64,000 nt of DNA from Modicisalibacter muralis (lineage in GTDB: Bacteria > Pseudomonadota > Gammaproteobacteria > Pseudomonadales > Halomonadaceae). Position 1 is the first letter of the stretch, and each line of letters begins with the position of its first letter. Below the pieces are notes generated by a model, which was given only the letters and a program-made list of their open reading frames with translations, was not told the DNA's origin and did no database searches. Both the position numbers and the translations under genes were made by a program. The stretch covers positions 1-64,000 of the forward strand of contig NZ_FNGI01000001.1 of assembly GCF_900102945.1 (NCBI RefSeq), in the 5' to 3' direction. Below are positions 26,583 to 34,905 of the stretch, in pieces.

Positions 26583-27707
26583 TTAAAAGCCGTCGGGGGA
26601 ACCCTTGGAATGTCCATTCAGCACGGCGTCGAGCATATGCCCGGCACGCTTGGACTTGGCAGTCAGGTAGCGATAGTTCTGCTCGGTCAAGCGGCCATAT
26701 AGCGCCTGGCGGTCGGCGACGTCGATGCCGCCTTCGATCAGCGCGGCGATCTTCACCGGGTTGTTGGTCAGGAGCTGCACGCGGCGAATGTCGAGCGCGG
26801 CGAGCATGTCCACCGCCACGCCGTAGCGGCGTTCGTCCTCGCCAAACCCCAGCACCTGATCGGCATCCAGGGTGTCCAGGCCCTCATCCTGCAGGGCATA
26901 GGCGCGCAACTTGTTAGCCAGGCCGATACCGCGTCCCTCCTGGGCCAGGTAGAGCAGCACGCCACCCCCCATGGCGTCGATATCGGCGACGGCATTGCGC
27001 AACTGCTCGCCGCAATCGCAGCGCAGGCTGCCGAACAAATCGCCGGTCAGGCACGCCGAATGCAGGCGCAATGGCACTGCGTCGAGCCAGGCCTCGGGAT
27101 CGCCGATGACCACGGCGATGTGCTCGCGCAGGCCATCCGGTTCACGAAACAGCATGAAGCGACTGTCGACGGCGTCAGCGAGTGGAATACGCGCTTCGCT
27201 GACTTTTTTCAGCAGACCCGAGGCGGCTTCGAAGCAGTGCTCGGCATCGCTGGCCTCAACCGCCAGCAATGCGCCGCTCTCGATCAGCGACTCGACGCGG
27301 TCGCGGGATTTTCTGGCCACGCGTGCCGTGAGGGCGGCGGGAATCAACAGCGCGCGACGCATCAGGGTCAGCGCGGCATGATCGGCGCGGCTGGCGGCCA
27401 CCGGCGGTTGAAAATGCTCGCCGGCATCGGCGCCGAAGGCCAATTCGTTGAGCCGCCGTACATCGAGTATTGCCAATGAAGAGAGCGGCAGGCGCGCGGC
27501 GCTGGTATCGAGCGTCTTGCCCAACAAGGCCAGCCGGTGGCGGCTCAATACCAGCCCTGGGGCATCGCCGGCGGTGGCGATCAATCGGTCGAGCGCGCCA
27601 TCGTCGACGTTCTCGATGGGGTGCACCAAGACATCCTGATCGCCGTCGCGCAGCAGTACCGGCAGTCCACGGCGAATATCGAAGATGGCGCGTTCGACCT
27701 GATGCAT
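26583..27707 (-). CDS. ribA: GTP cyclohydrolase II with degenerate RibB-like N-terminal domain
   Basis: 374 residues from the ATG behind AAGGAGACGTCC. The frame is open 340 bases further but into shadow of the divergent gene. Residues 195-374 are full GTP cyclohydrolase II: zinc cysteines C219, C230 and C232 (SACLTGDLFGSLRCDCGEQ), catalytic YLAQEGRGIGLANK with R259, and LLTNNPVKI. Residues 1-190 resemble DHBP synthase (RibB), but the acidic DDEDRE active-site motif is replaced by LRDGDQDV, so this half is probably inactive. It opens the purine-derived ring of GTP, the first step to riboflavin or deazaflavin/toxoflavin-type compounds. It stands among pterin-like genes, so it may serve that locus. 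Confidence 0.9.
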   Translation of the reverse strand: MHQVERAIFDIRRGLPVLLRDGDQDVLVHPIENVDDGALDRLIATAGDAPGLVLSRHRLALLGKTLDTSAARLPLSSLAILDVRRLNELAFGADAGEHFQPPVAASRADHAALTLMRRALLIPAALTARVARKSRDRVESLIESGALLAVEASDAEHCFEAASGLLKKVSEARIPLADAVDSRFMLFREPDGLREHIAVVIGDPEAWLDAVPLRLHSACLTGDLFGSLRCDCGEQLRNAVADIDAMGGGVLLYLAQEGRGIGLANKLRAYALQDEGLDTLDADQVLGFGEDERRYGVAVDMLAALDIRRVQLLTNNPVKIAALIEGGIDVADRQALYGRLTEQNYRYLTAKSKRAGHMLDAVLNGHSKGSPDGF

Positions 27708-27795
27708 GGACGTCTCCTTGGCGTGACTAAGGTTGTTCTCTCGCTGGGCGCTGCGCATGATGGGGTTCCTGTCCCTGTTTCCAGGATGAGGATGC

Positions 27796-28683
27796 ATGAG
27801 CGAATCTTCTCTGGCTGCCGCCTGGTCCTGCGTGCGCGACGCCATGAATGGCGATTGGTCGTCAGTCATGGCGTTGTCCCTGGCCTTGGGCGACTGGCGT
27901 CTGGATGTTCGGCGTGGCGGCGCCTGGCATTGCGATGGATCGGTCGACGACGACGTGCGCGACCTGCTCGACTGCCTGCTGCCGCTGGTGGCCCGCGCCG
28001 AGCCGCTGGCGATCGCCCAGCTTGGGCAAAGCCTCGATGGGCGCATCGCGACCGTGACCGGGGCGTCGCATTACGTGAACGGCGTCGAGAGCCGACGGCA
28101 TCTGCATCGGCTGCGGGCGCTGGTCGATGCCGTGCTGGTCGGCGCGGGCACCGTCGATGCCGACGATCCACGCCTCAGCGTGAGGCTGGTCGATGGTCAT
28201 AATCCGCTGCGCGTGGTGCTCGACCCGCGTGGCCGACTGCCTGCCGAGCGGCACGTCTTTCAGTCCGGCGAGGCGCCGACGCTGCACCTGGTCGGCGCGG
28301 GCGCGCCGACTATCGGCCCGGTGGGCGGGCATGTCGAACGTGTCGTGTTGCCGCTGGGCGAGGGCGCTATCGTCGAGCCGCGTGCGGTGCTCGACATGCT
28401 TGCCGCGCGCGGGCTTGGGCGGGTGTTGATCGAGGGCGGCGGGCTGACGGTATCGCGGTTTCTCGAAGCCGGCGTGTTGCACCGCTTGCATTTGCTGGTG
28501 GCGCCGCTGCTGATCGGTTCCGGTCGGCCGGGGCTCTCGCTGACGCCGATCGACACCCTCGATCGCGCGCTGCGTCCCGTGTCGCGAACCTTTACCTGTG
28601 GCGACGACACGCTGTTCGATCTGACCCTTGCCGCCGCCCCCGTGACGACTGGCGTTGGCGGCCCGGCGACGCACCAGGAATAG
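27796..28683 (+). CDS. RibD C-terminal/dihydrofolate-reductase-like reductase
   Basis: 295 residues, RibD_C fold only, with no deaminase domain. Motifs are AIAQLGQSLDGRIATVTGAS near residue 72, RHLHRLRALVDAVLVGAGTVDADDP near 100-125 and VLIEGGGLTVSRFL near 215. Homologues reduce a ribosylamino-pyrimidine with NADPH. It is divergent from ribA with 88 bp between, which suggests it acts on a GTP cyclohydrolase II product. Its antisense strand is fully open in the neighbouring gene's frame (see the overlapping LPG entry). The first 70 residues are not recognised. Confidence 0.85.
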   Translation: MSESSLAAAWSCVRDAMNGDWSSVMALSLALGDWRLDVRRGGAWHCDGSVDDDVRDLLDCLLPLVARAEPLAIAQLGQSLDGRIATVTGASHYVNGVESRRHLHRLRALVDAVLVGAGTVDADDPRLSVRLVDGHNPLRVVLDPRGRLPAERHVFQSGEAPTLHLVGAGAPTIGPVGGHVERVVLPLGEGAIVEPRAVLDMLAARGLGRVLIEGGGLTVSRFLEAGVLHRLHLLVAPLLIGSGRPGLSLTPIDTLDRALRPVSRTFTCGDDTLFDLTLAAAPVTTGVGGPATHQE

Positions 28684-29637
28684 CGCGCCGGGCAGGCTGG
28701 ACGCCAGCACCAGCAGGCCGTAGGCCATCGAGACCGCTACGCCCTGGGCGGGCGATAGACCGGCAGCGACCCAGACCAGCGCCGCGGCCCCTTCGCGCAG
28801 GCCCCAACCGGCGATGGAAAGCGGAATGGCCATGGCCATCAGGATCGCTGGAATCAGCGCCAACAGCGTGGCGATGGGCAGCTCGACACCGATGGCGCGT
28901 GCCGCGCAGACGAATACCGCGACGTAGCTGGCGACCACCAGCAGTGAGCCGAGCATCTGGCGTGGCCAGGCGCTCGCGCTGAGCAGACTACGATACACAT
29001 CGCTACCCAGGCCGCGCAGCGCAGGCGGTGGCTTGAGGGACAGGCGACGGATTAGCCACCCCACCGCGATCAGCGCCGCGCAAGCGATCAGCCAGGCGCC
29101 CGCCGCGCTGATGGTTATCGCGGCGGGCCCTTGTATAGAGCCCTGTGAAAGCGCCGTGGTCAGTGGCTCACGCCATATTGGCGACAGCAACGTCAGTAAC
29201 GCCATGGCGGCGAGTACCATCTGACCGGAAATGCGCTCGATGATGACCGCGCGCACTGCCGGGCCGCGCGCGCCGCTCTCGCGGGCATGGCGCCAGGCGC
29301 GAGTGGCGTCGCCGATTACCCCGCCCGGCAACACCTGGTTGAGAAAGGTGGCCAGGTAATAGTCACCCAGCGCGGCCCCCCAGCGCAGCCGGACGTTCAG
29401 CAGGCGCGCGGTGAGCTTCCAGCGCCACGCCGATATCGCCACCTGCGGTAGAGTCAACACTAGGGCCAGTGCCACCCAAGCCGTCGACAGTCGTTCGAAC
29501 TCGGCAACGATCGCCGCTATGTCCAGCCACGCCACCAGGCAGCCGAGCAATATCAGGCTGGCGAAGGGACGTATCCAGACGCGCGGACGTCGCCAGGCAC
29601 CGATGCCTGGCCAGCGTGGCTGGCGTGGCGCGGTCAT
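27862..29637 (-). CDS. Lysylphosphatidylglycerol synthase TM-type membrane protein with antisense C-terminal extension
   Basis: 591 residues as an open frame. Residues 1 to about 330 are a UPF0104/LPG-synthase-TM integral membrane protein with 7-8 helices and the FLNQVLPGGVIGDATRAW motif near 98-115 and SIAGWGLREGA near 274. Beyond LFLVRRR (about residue 325) the family normally ends. Here no stop occurs and the frame runs about 260 low-complexity residues antisense to the RibD-like gene. The natural stop appears lost. The start ATG is 1 bp after the methyltransferase stop. Such proteins act in lipid or glycolipid flipping. Confidence 0.8.
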   Translation of the reverse strand: MTAPRQPRWPGIGAWRRPRVWIRPFASLILLGCLVAWLDIAAIVAEFERLSTAWVALALVLTLPQVAISAWRWKLTARLLNVRLRWGAALGDYYLATFLNQVLPGGVIGDATRAWRHARESGARGPAVRAVIIERISGQMVLAAMALLTLLSPIWREPLTTALSQGSIQGPAAITISAAGAWLIACAALIAVGWLIRRLSLKPPPALRGLGSDVYRSLLSASAWPRQMLGSLLVVASYVAVFVCAARAIGVELPIATLLALIPAILMAMAIPLSIAGWGLREGAAALVWVAAGLSPAQGVAVSMAYGLLVLASSLPGALFLVRRRAANASRHGGGGKGQIEQRVVATGKGSRHGTQRAIEGVDRRQREPRPTGTDQQRRHQQMQAVQHAGFEKPRYRQPAALDQHPPKPARGKHVEHRTRLDDSALAQRQHDTFDMPAHRADSRRARADQVQRRRLAGLKDVPLGRQSATRVEHHAQRIMTIDQPHAEAWIVGIDGARADQHGIDQRPQPMQMPSALDAVHVMRRPGHGRDAPIEALPKLGDRQRLGAGHQRQQAVEQVAHVVVDRSIAMPGAATPNIQTPVAQGQGQRHD

Positions 29638-29638
29638 G

Positions 29639-30532
29639 TCAGGCCGCCTCGTCAGGGGTGTCGGGCGGGTAGGCGAAAACGTCATCGTGGCCGACCCACA
29701 AGCCCAGCGCGCCGCTTTCGAGTGCCGTGCTCCGGCTTTGGAACCAGGCCGTTATCCGCTCTGCGCATTGCGGAGCTTGCTCGCGGGCGGCCTGGTCCCA
29801 GCCTTCGAGCAGTGCCTGGCCGAGCGTCACGCTCTCAGTGTGGCCAGCCAGCAGTCGCCACGGGCTTGGAGCGTTGGCGACGCGATAACCGCGCTGCGTA
29901 AATGCCTCGCTCAGCGCGGTGGGGGCGCTGCCACCCAACGCTGGGCCGAAGCCTTTGTCGCGCTGCTGATGGGCATCGATCAGTTGACGGACCCAGCGAT
30001 CCTCGGCGTTATCGCATGGCTGGTCCTGGCGATCGATGAAATGCCATTCGCCATTCACGCTCAGGGTAAACAGCACGGCGGCGTTGCAGGCGACGCAGGC
30101 GTCGGCCAAGCGCGCGAGCCAGTCGCGCGACACCAGGTCGAATAGCGCCGAGGCGCAGATCAGGTCGTAGTCCTCGAGAGACAGGGTATTCAGGTCGGCC
30201 AGATCGCGGCAGTCACCGATCAACTCGATGGCATTGCCGTCAGCGTCGTGCAACTGGTGAAAGCGCCCCGTGGCCTGGGCGAGTAAATGGGAGTCATGAT
30301 CGATCAGCCGCCAGCGCTGATGGCCGGGCAGGCGCGGCGCCAGAAATTCCAGGTTACTGCCGTTGCCGCTGCCCAGATCCATCAGCGAAAAGACACCCTC
30401 GCTGGCGTGGCGCTTTTCCAGCCACGCCCCGGCGCGTCGCGTCAGTGTTGTGCTTCGCGCGGCGCGATCGGCCGCTTCGCGCAGCCGCAGCCAGTGGCTG
30501 TCGAAGGTGCTGCCGGGCGCGGGCTGGTTCAT
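29639..30532 (-). CDS. Class I SAM-dependent methyltransferase
   Basis: 297 residues. Motif I is LMDLGSGNGSNLEFL near residue 50, followed by an acidic strand WRLIDHD near 75 and motif IV-like LEDYDLICASALFDLV near 130. The start overlaps the glycosyltransferase stop by four bases and the stop is one base from the membrane-protein start, so the genes form one operon. The methyl acceptor is unknown; a glycosylated or pterin-like metabolite of the locus is possible. Confidence 0.85.
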   Translation of the reverse strand: MNQPAPGSTFDSHWLRLREAADRAARSTTLTRRAGAWLEKRHASEGVFSLMDLGSGNGSNLEFLAPRLPGHQRWRLIDHDSHLLAQATGRFHQLHDADGNAIELIGDCRDLADLNTLSLEDYDLICASALFDLVSRDWLARLADACVACNAAVLFTLSVNGEWHFIDRQDQPCDNAEDRWVRQLIDAHQQRDKGFGPALGGSAPTALSEAFTQRGYRVANAPSPWRLLAGHTESVTLGQALLEGWDQAAREQAPQCAERITAWFQSRSTALESGALGLWVGHDDVFAYPPDTPDEAA

Positions 30533-31626
30533 GGCGAGACTCCCTTGGCGTTGCGCCCGGACGCGGGCTCGCCATGTGCCAGCAGGGCGTCGGCAAAGGC
30601 GGCGCCGGCGGCGTTCCAGTCCTTGAGGGTTGCGCGGGCCTGGCGAGCGCCGGCGCGCAGACGCTGTCTGAGTTCGGGGTCGTCGAACCAGCGGCGCAGC
30701 GCCTCGGCAAATGCCGCAACGTCGCCCGGCGGTACCGCCAGCCCGGCTTCGCGCGGCAGGGTATGGGCCAATGCACCTCCAGTGGTCGTGATCACCGGCA
30801 GGCCGCGCGCCAACGCCTCGCTAACCACCATGCCGTAACCCTCGTAATGGGAAGGCAGCACGAAAACATCGGCGCTCTGATAGGCGGCGTCCAGCGCCTC
30901 GGGCTCACGCTCGCCAAGCAGGTGCACGCGGCTGCCCAGGCCGTGCTGGAGTATCCTCGCGGTCACGGCCCTGGCATGGGCCAGGTCACGGTCGAGCGCG
31001 CCGATACAGTCGCACTGCCAGTCATGCCTGCCGAGCCGGGCCAGTGCGTCGATCAGTACGTCATGGCCCTTGCGTGGGATGAGCGTCGCCACGCATAGCA
31101 GCCGCTGCGTGGTGTTGCTATCGCCATGCGTGCCTTGTGCCAACGGCGCTGCGTCGACGCCGGGTTCGACCACCGCGACGCGTTCGGCCGCGACATCGAA
31201 ATCGGCTAGCCGGCGCGCGGTAAAGGCGCTGGTGGCGATGATCCGATGAACCGCGGCCAGGGCGCGGGTTTCGCTGATGATGAACCGCGTGCGCTGGGCG
31301 TCATCGAGGCCGGTTTCATCGGCCAGGGGATGATGCACCAGCGCGGTCAGGTCGAGACGCTTGCCATGCCTGGCGACGATCTCGGGCAATCCGCCCATGG
31401 CCAGGCCATCGATTACCACGCGGGTGCCATTGGGCTGCCTGGCGAGGGCGTCGTTCAGGGCGCGCGCTGAAGCTGAATCGGGCTCCGGAAAGCTACCGCC
31501 CAGGCCGATGACCTCGATGCGCCAGCCCTGGCTGCGCAAGGCGGCGGCGATGCGTGCATCGTATACGTAGCCGCCGGTGAGCTGCGCGGGGTCACCGGCG
31601 ACGATGAAAGTCAGCGAATGGCTCAC
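30529..31626 (-). CDS. Glycosyltransferase family 4
   Basis: 365 residues from a GTG overlapping the preceding stop (GTGA) and preceded by GGGAG. The frame is open further upstream without a ribosome site. The N-terminal half has the glycine-rich acceptor loop [15 protein letters not shown] near residue 15. The C-terminal GT-B half has [20 protein letters not shown] and the E-x7-E motif in [21 protein letters not shown], typical of retaining GT4. A sugar nucleotide donor is needed; GDP-mannose from nearby manC is one option (inference). Confidence 0.9.
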   Translation of the reverse strand: MSHSLTFIVAGDPAQLTGGYVYDARIAAALRSQGWRIEVIGLGGSFPEPDSASARALNDALARQPNGTRVVIDGLAMGGLPEIVARHGKRLDLTALVHHPLADETGLDDAQRTRFIISETRALAAVHRIIATSAFTARRLADFDVAAERVAVVEPGVDAAPLAQGTHGDSNTTQRLLCVATLIPRKGHDVLIDALARLGRHDWQCDCIGALDRDLAHARAVTARILQHGLGSRVHLLGEREPEALDAAYQSADVFVLPSHYEGYGMVVSEALARGLPVITTTGGALAHTLPREAGLAVPPGDVAAFAEALRRWFDDPELRQRLRAGARQARATLKDWNAAGAAFADALLAHGEPASGRNAKGVSP

Positions 31627-32021
31627 AGCGCTCCCTCGTAGCTGGCCCAGGCAACATGCGACTCGTGCAGCGTCACGCACAGGGCGGTCAGGCCGCGGGC
31701 CTGTTCGCCCAGGCCACCGGCACGCACGGCTGCGGCGAGACGTTCGAAAACCACGCTGGCCATGAATTCGGTGGTGGTGTTGCGTCCGTGAAATTCCGGG
31801 GCGTCGTCGAGATTGCGAAAATTGAGATCCGCCAATACGTCGCTCAGCGCCTTGCTGGCCAGGCCGATGTCGACGATCAAGTCGTTGGCGTCGAGCTCGG
31901 GGCGCTTGAAGGTGACGTCGACCACGTAGGTGGCGCCGTGCTGGCGTTGGGCGGGGCCGAATATCTCGCCCTTGAAGCTATGCGCGATCATGAAGTGATC
32001 GCGAACGGTTAGACTGAACAT
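31623..32021 (-). CDS. PTPS/QueD-like protein lacking catalytic Cys and one zinc His
   Basis: 132 residues from an ATG behind AAGGAGACGTGC, the same leader as ribA. The fold is that of 6-pyruvoyl-tetrahydropterin synthase/QueD: MIAHSF with H14, QHGATYVV with H28, [10 protein letters not shown] and the terminal catalytic-type Glu in [13 protein letters not shown]. The usual C-x3-H-G-H is A24-x3-H28-G-A30. The catalytic cysteine and third zinc ligand are therefore absent, and ordinary PTPS or QueD activity is doubtful. It starts the operon with the glycosyltransferase, methyltransferase and membrane protein. Confidence 0.85.
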   Translation of the reverse strand: MFSLTVRDHFMIAHSFKGEIFGPAQRQHGATYVVDVTFKRPELDANDLIVDIGLASKALSDVLADLNFRNLDDAPEFHGRNTTTEFMASVVFERLAAAVRAGGLGEQARGLTALCVTLHESHVAWASYEGAL

Positions 32022-32199
32022 GCACGTCTCCTTGGGAACCACTGCATAAATGCCTGCATGGACGAATCGCTGTGTCACGCGGTGCTCAAAAAATAGCCTA
32101 ACTGGATGTTATGTCTATTCTTCTGTGCTCCGGGCTCCTTGCGCTTCATTCCATTCGCCAATTTATTCAGTGATTCCCTTGTGATGAATTTACGCTGTA

Positions 32200-33180
32200 T
32201 CAGTAACGCAACCGATGGCAGAGTGCGCCGCCGGCCTTGGCGGCGAGTTTTGGCATCAGCGCCGGTAAATCGGTGAAGTCGCTATCGGCGCTGATCAGGG
32301 CATCGAGGCGGGCATCGGCAAGCAGTTCAAGAGCCAGCGTCAACCGGCGGCGGTGATCCCAGCGTACGCTGCGCGCCGGCGATACGCTGCCGACCTGGCT
32401 CGAACGTAGCGTCAGGCGACGGGCATGAAATGCTTCACCGAGCGGTAGGCTGACTTCTTGCTGGCCGAACCAGCTCATCTCGATCAAGGTGGCTTCCTGG
32501 CCGGTCAGCGCGAGCCCGGCGCGCAAGCCCTGGGGCGTGCCACTGGCATGAATGACCAGGTCGTTATCGCCGTATGCGCCGTCCGGTGCGCAGAAGGGCA
32601 CGCCCAGCGCCTGAGCGAGCTGGGCGCGCCCGGGTTCGACATCGATCAATTGCACATGGGTTCCCGGTATCCGGGCGCACAGATAGGCGACCAGCGCACC
32701 GACGACGCCAGCGCCGATCACCGCGATGCGATCGCCCATGCGCGGGCCGGCGTCCCATAGACCATTGATCGCGGTTTCCATATTGGCGGCCAGCACGGCG
32801 CGTTCTGCCGGCACCTCGGTCGGCAGCGCGAGCACCGCATCGGCGGGTACCACGTAGCGGTCCTGGTGCGGGTACAGGCAAAATACGTCACGACCTTGCA
32901 GCCGGGACGGGCCTTGTTCGACCGTACCAACGCTGGCGTAGCCATACTTTACCGGGCCGGGGAAATCGCCGGCCTGGAAGGGCGCGCGCATGCGCTCATA
33001 TTCGCTGGGCGGTACGCGGCCGTTGAACACCAGCGCCTCGGTACCGCGACTGATGGCGCTGTAGCGTGCGTGTACCAGCACCTCGTCGGGGCCAGGCTCT
33101 GGCAAGGGTTCCTCGCGCAGTGCACCGCTGCCCGGCGAGAGCGTCCAGAATGCCTTAGCCTTGGCGATCGGGGTGGCCAT
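32200..33180 (-). CDS. Zinc-type alcohol dehydrogenase relative (BchC-like), catalytic Cys absent
   Basis: 326 residues from the ATG with AAGGAAAGC upstream. The frame opens 53 codons earlier without support. The MDR fold has a cofactor loop [15 protein letters not shown] near residue 165. The N-terminal segment [22 protein letters not shown] resembles bacteriochlorophyllide dehydrogenase-like proteins. The usual zinc-ligand Cys before GTE is replaced by Ser. It may oxidise a hydroxyalkyl side chain, perhaps on a pterin or lipid alcohol of the locus. Substrate unknown. Confidence 0.82.
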   Translation of the reverse strand: MATPIAKAKAFWTLSPGSGALREEPLPEPGPDEVLVHARYSAISRGTEALVFNGRVPPSEYERMRAPFQAGDFPGPVKYGYASVGTVEQGPSRLQGRDVFCLYPHQDRYVVPADAVLALPTEVPAERAVLAANMETAINGLWDAGPRMGDRIAVIGAGVVGALVAYLCARIPGTHVQLIDVEPGRAQLAQALGVPFCAPDGAYGDNDLVIHASGTPQGLRAGLALTGQEATLIEMSWFGQQEVSLPLGEAFHARRLTLRSSQVGSVSPARSVRWDHRRRLTLALELLADARLDALISADSDFTDLPALMPKLAAKAGGALCHRLRY

Positions 33181-33243
33181 GATGCTTTCCTTATCCATGG
33201 TCATTGAACTTTCGATTCGTAGAGAAGTCGCTTGGTTCAACCC

Positions 33244-33261
33244 TTGTATAAAAATTGTATA
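33244..33261. promoter_or_regulatory. Direct repeat TTGTATA-N4-TTGTATA in the divergent promoter region
   Basis: Two identical TTGTATA heptamers 11 bp apart (about one helical turn) lie between the dehydrogenase gene and the CDP-alcohol transferase gene. This suits a regulator that binds repeated half-sites on one DNA face, or a MerR-type promoter element. The family is not identifiable from the site alone. Confidence 0.4.
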
Positions 33262-33390
33262 TGAAAAGCTTTGCAACCATACGCTGGCCCACCACAATGG
33301 GTTAAGCAAGTCCCTATGCATGCGAGCCGTCTCTGCCATAGTTAAGGTTGGGGGTGGGCGCTGCTACGTCAAGTAGAGGTGGAATGGCGC

Positions 33391-34143
33391 ATGAGCGACA
33401 ATCAGACAACGCTAGCCACTGGACTGCGTAAAGCGCAGCCTTCGACACTGGTCGAATTGGCTGCCGGGCTGCTGTTGCTGGCGCTGCTGGTAGAGGGGTT
33501 GCTGCTGTGGCTGGCTGCCCCGCAGGGATTGCGATTGAGCGCCGCTGGGGTCTATCTCACCATGGCGGCGCTGGTGCTATGGGCCTGGCCTCCGGCGCGG
33601 CGCTGGCTAGGCTGGGCCAATCGCATCACGCTGCTGCGCGGCATGCTGATCGCGATTCTCGCTGGCGCGGTGATCTTTCCCGATTTCATGGCGCATCATG
33701 CAACCGACATGGCGATATTAGCGGTGCTGGCGTTGGGGCTCGACGGTCTCGATGGTTGGGTGGCGCGCGTGACTCGCTCGGCGAGCGCATTCGGCGCGCG
33801 CTTCGATATGGAACTCGATGCCTTCTTCATACTGGTGCTGTGTGCCGCGCTGGTGGCGGTCGACAAGGCCGGTGCCTGGGTGCTGGCCATAGGGTTGATG
33901 CGCTACGCTTTCGTATTGGCGGGGTATATCTGGCCATGGTTGGCCCGACCGCTGCCGGAAAGCCGACGGCGCAAGGCGATTTGTGTGTGGCAGATCGTCT
34001 CGCTGTTATTGGGGTTACTGCCGATGGTGGCGGAAGGGCTGGCGTCGCTGTTGGCGATATTGGCGCTGGGGTTGCTGACGCTGTCGTTCGGCCTCGATGT
34101 ACGCTGGCTGGCCCGACGAAACTCGCTGCCAGCCGCATCATGA
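33391..34143 (+). CDS. CDP-alcohol phosphatidyltransferase
   Basis: 250 residues from the ATG behind GAGGTGGA. The family signature D-G-x2-A-R-x8-G-x3-D-x3-D is perfect: D121, G122, A125, R126, G135, D139 and D143. D118 is also acidic. At least six hydrophobic segments follow typical PgsA-like topology. It transfers a phosphatidyl or similar group from a CDP-activated alcohol. It is divergent from the BchC-like dehydrogenase and may build a lipid-linked product with the other genes of the locus. Confidence 0.9.
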   Translation: MSDNQTTLATGLRKAQPSTLVELAAGLLLLALLVEGLLLWLAAPQGLRLSAAGVYLTMAALVLWAWPPARRWLGWANRITLLRGMLIAILAGAVIFPDFMAHHATDMAILAVLALGLDGLDGWVARVTRSASAFGARFDMELDAFFILVLCAALVAVDKAGAWVLAIGLMRYAFVLAGYIWPWLARPLPESRRRKAICVWQIVSLLLGLLPMVAEGLASLLAILALGLLTLSFGLDVRWLARRNSLPAAS

Positions 34144-34183
34144 GCCTTGCATCGAGGGTCGATGCAAACATCAGGAGGTCTCC

Positions 34184-34783
34184 ATGTTCTCTCTTCGCAA
34201 ACCGTTGTTTGGCGTTGCCCTGGTGGCGGGGATGGCGCTGGGTAGCGCCCCGGCGCTGGCCGAACCGGCGACGTATCGCATCGATCCCGAGCACTTCTCG
34301 ATCGGCTTTCTGATCGAGCATGTCGGCTATGAGAAGTTGCTGGGCATGTTCCTCGAAGGCAAGGGCAAGTTCGTCTACGACGCGCAGACGCAGGAGTTGT
34401 CTTCGGGGCGCGTGGAGATCGCCTCGGAAAGCTTGTTCACCAACCATGAGGAGCGCGACAAGCATGTCGAGAGCGCGGACTTTCTCGCTGTCGACGAATA
34501 TCCGAGCATCGTCTTCGAGGCCACCGAATTCACCGCCGAGGACGATCGTCATGGCACCCTGACCGGCGATCTCACCATGCTCGGTGAAACGCATCCGGTG
34601 ACGCTCGATGTAACGCTTAACAAGGCTGCCGAATATCCCTTCGGTCACAAGGAGTACACCTTGGGGCTGTCGGCGCGTACCACGCTGTCGCGTAGCGATT
34701 GGGGCATGAGCTATGGCGTCGACAATGGCATGGTCGGCGACGAGGTAACGCTGATTCTCGAGTTCGAGGCGATTCGCCAGTAA
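34184..34783 (+). CDS. yceI: YceI-family periplasmic isoprenoid-binding protein
   Basis: 199 residues from the ATG behind AGGAGG. Sec signal peptide at about 1-25 (LGSAPALA). The lipocalin-like YceI barrel is recognised by TYRIDPEHFSIGFLIEH near residue 27, ESLFTNHEERDKHVESADFL near 85 and GDLTMLGETHPVTLDVTL near 125. Homologues bind long-chain isoprenoid lipids in the periplasm. It follows the CDP-alcohol transferase by 40 bp, so it could carry a lipid intermediate. Confidence 0.92.
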   Translation: MFSLRKPLFGVALVAGMALGSAPALAEPATYRIDPEHFSIGFLIEHVGYEKLLGMFLEGKGKFVYDAQTQELSSGRVEIASESLFTNHEERDKHVESADFLAVDEYPSIVFEATEFTAEDDRHGTLTGDLTMLGETHPVTLDVTLNKAAEYPFGHKEYTLGLSARTTLSRSDWGMSYGVDNGMVGDEVTLILEFEAIRQ

Positions 34784-34905
34784 CGACCGTTGCGTGAAAT
34801 GTCGATGATCGTTAGCGAAAACGTATGGGCGTAGTCAGTCCTGGGGGTCGTTATTGGCCTCGCGCCAAGGTATAAGGGAAACACCGTTTTACCAAGGATG
34901 CCATT

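Noticed and set aside
27708-27795. FMN riboswitch before ribA or the RibD-like gene
   Set aside because: The 88-bp divergent gap lacks the conserved RFN helices and there is no other RFN-like sequence here.
27862-28648. Treating the long membrane-protein frame as a real fusion with a second domain
   Set aside because: The extension is low-complexity, antisense to the RibD-like gene and without domain signs. A lost stop codon explains it better.
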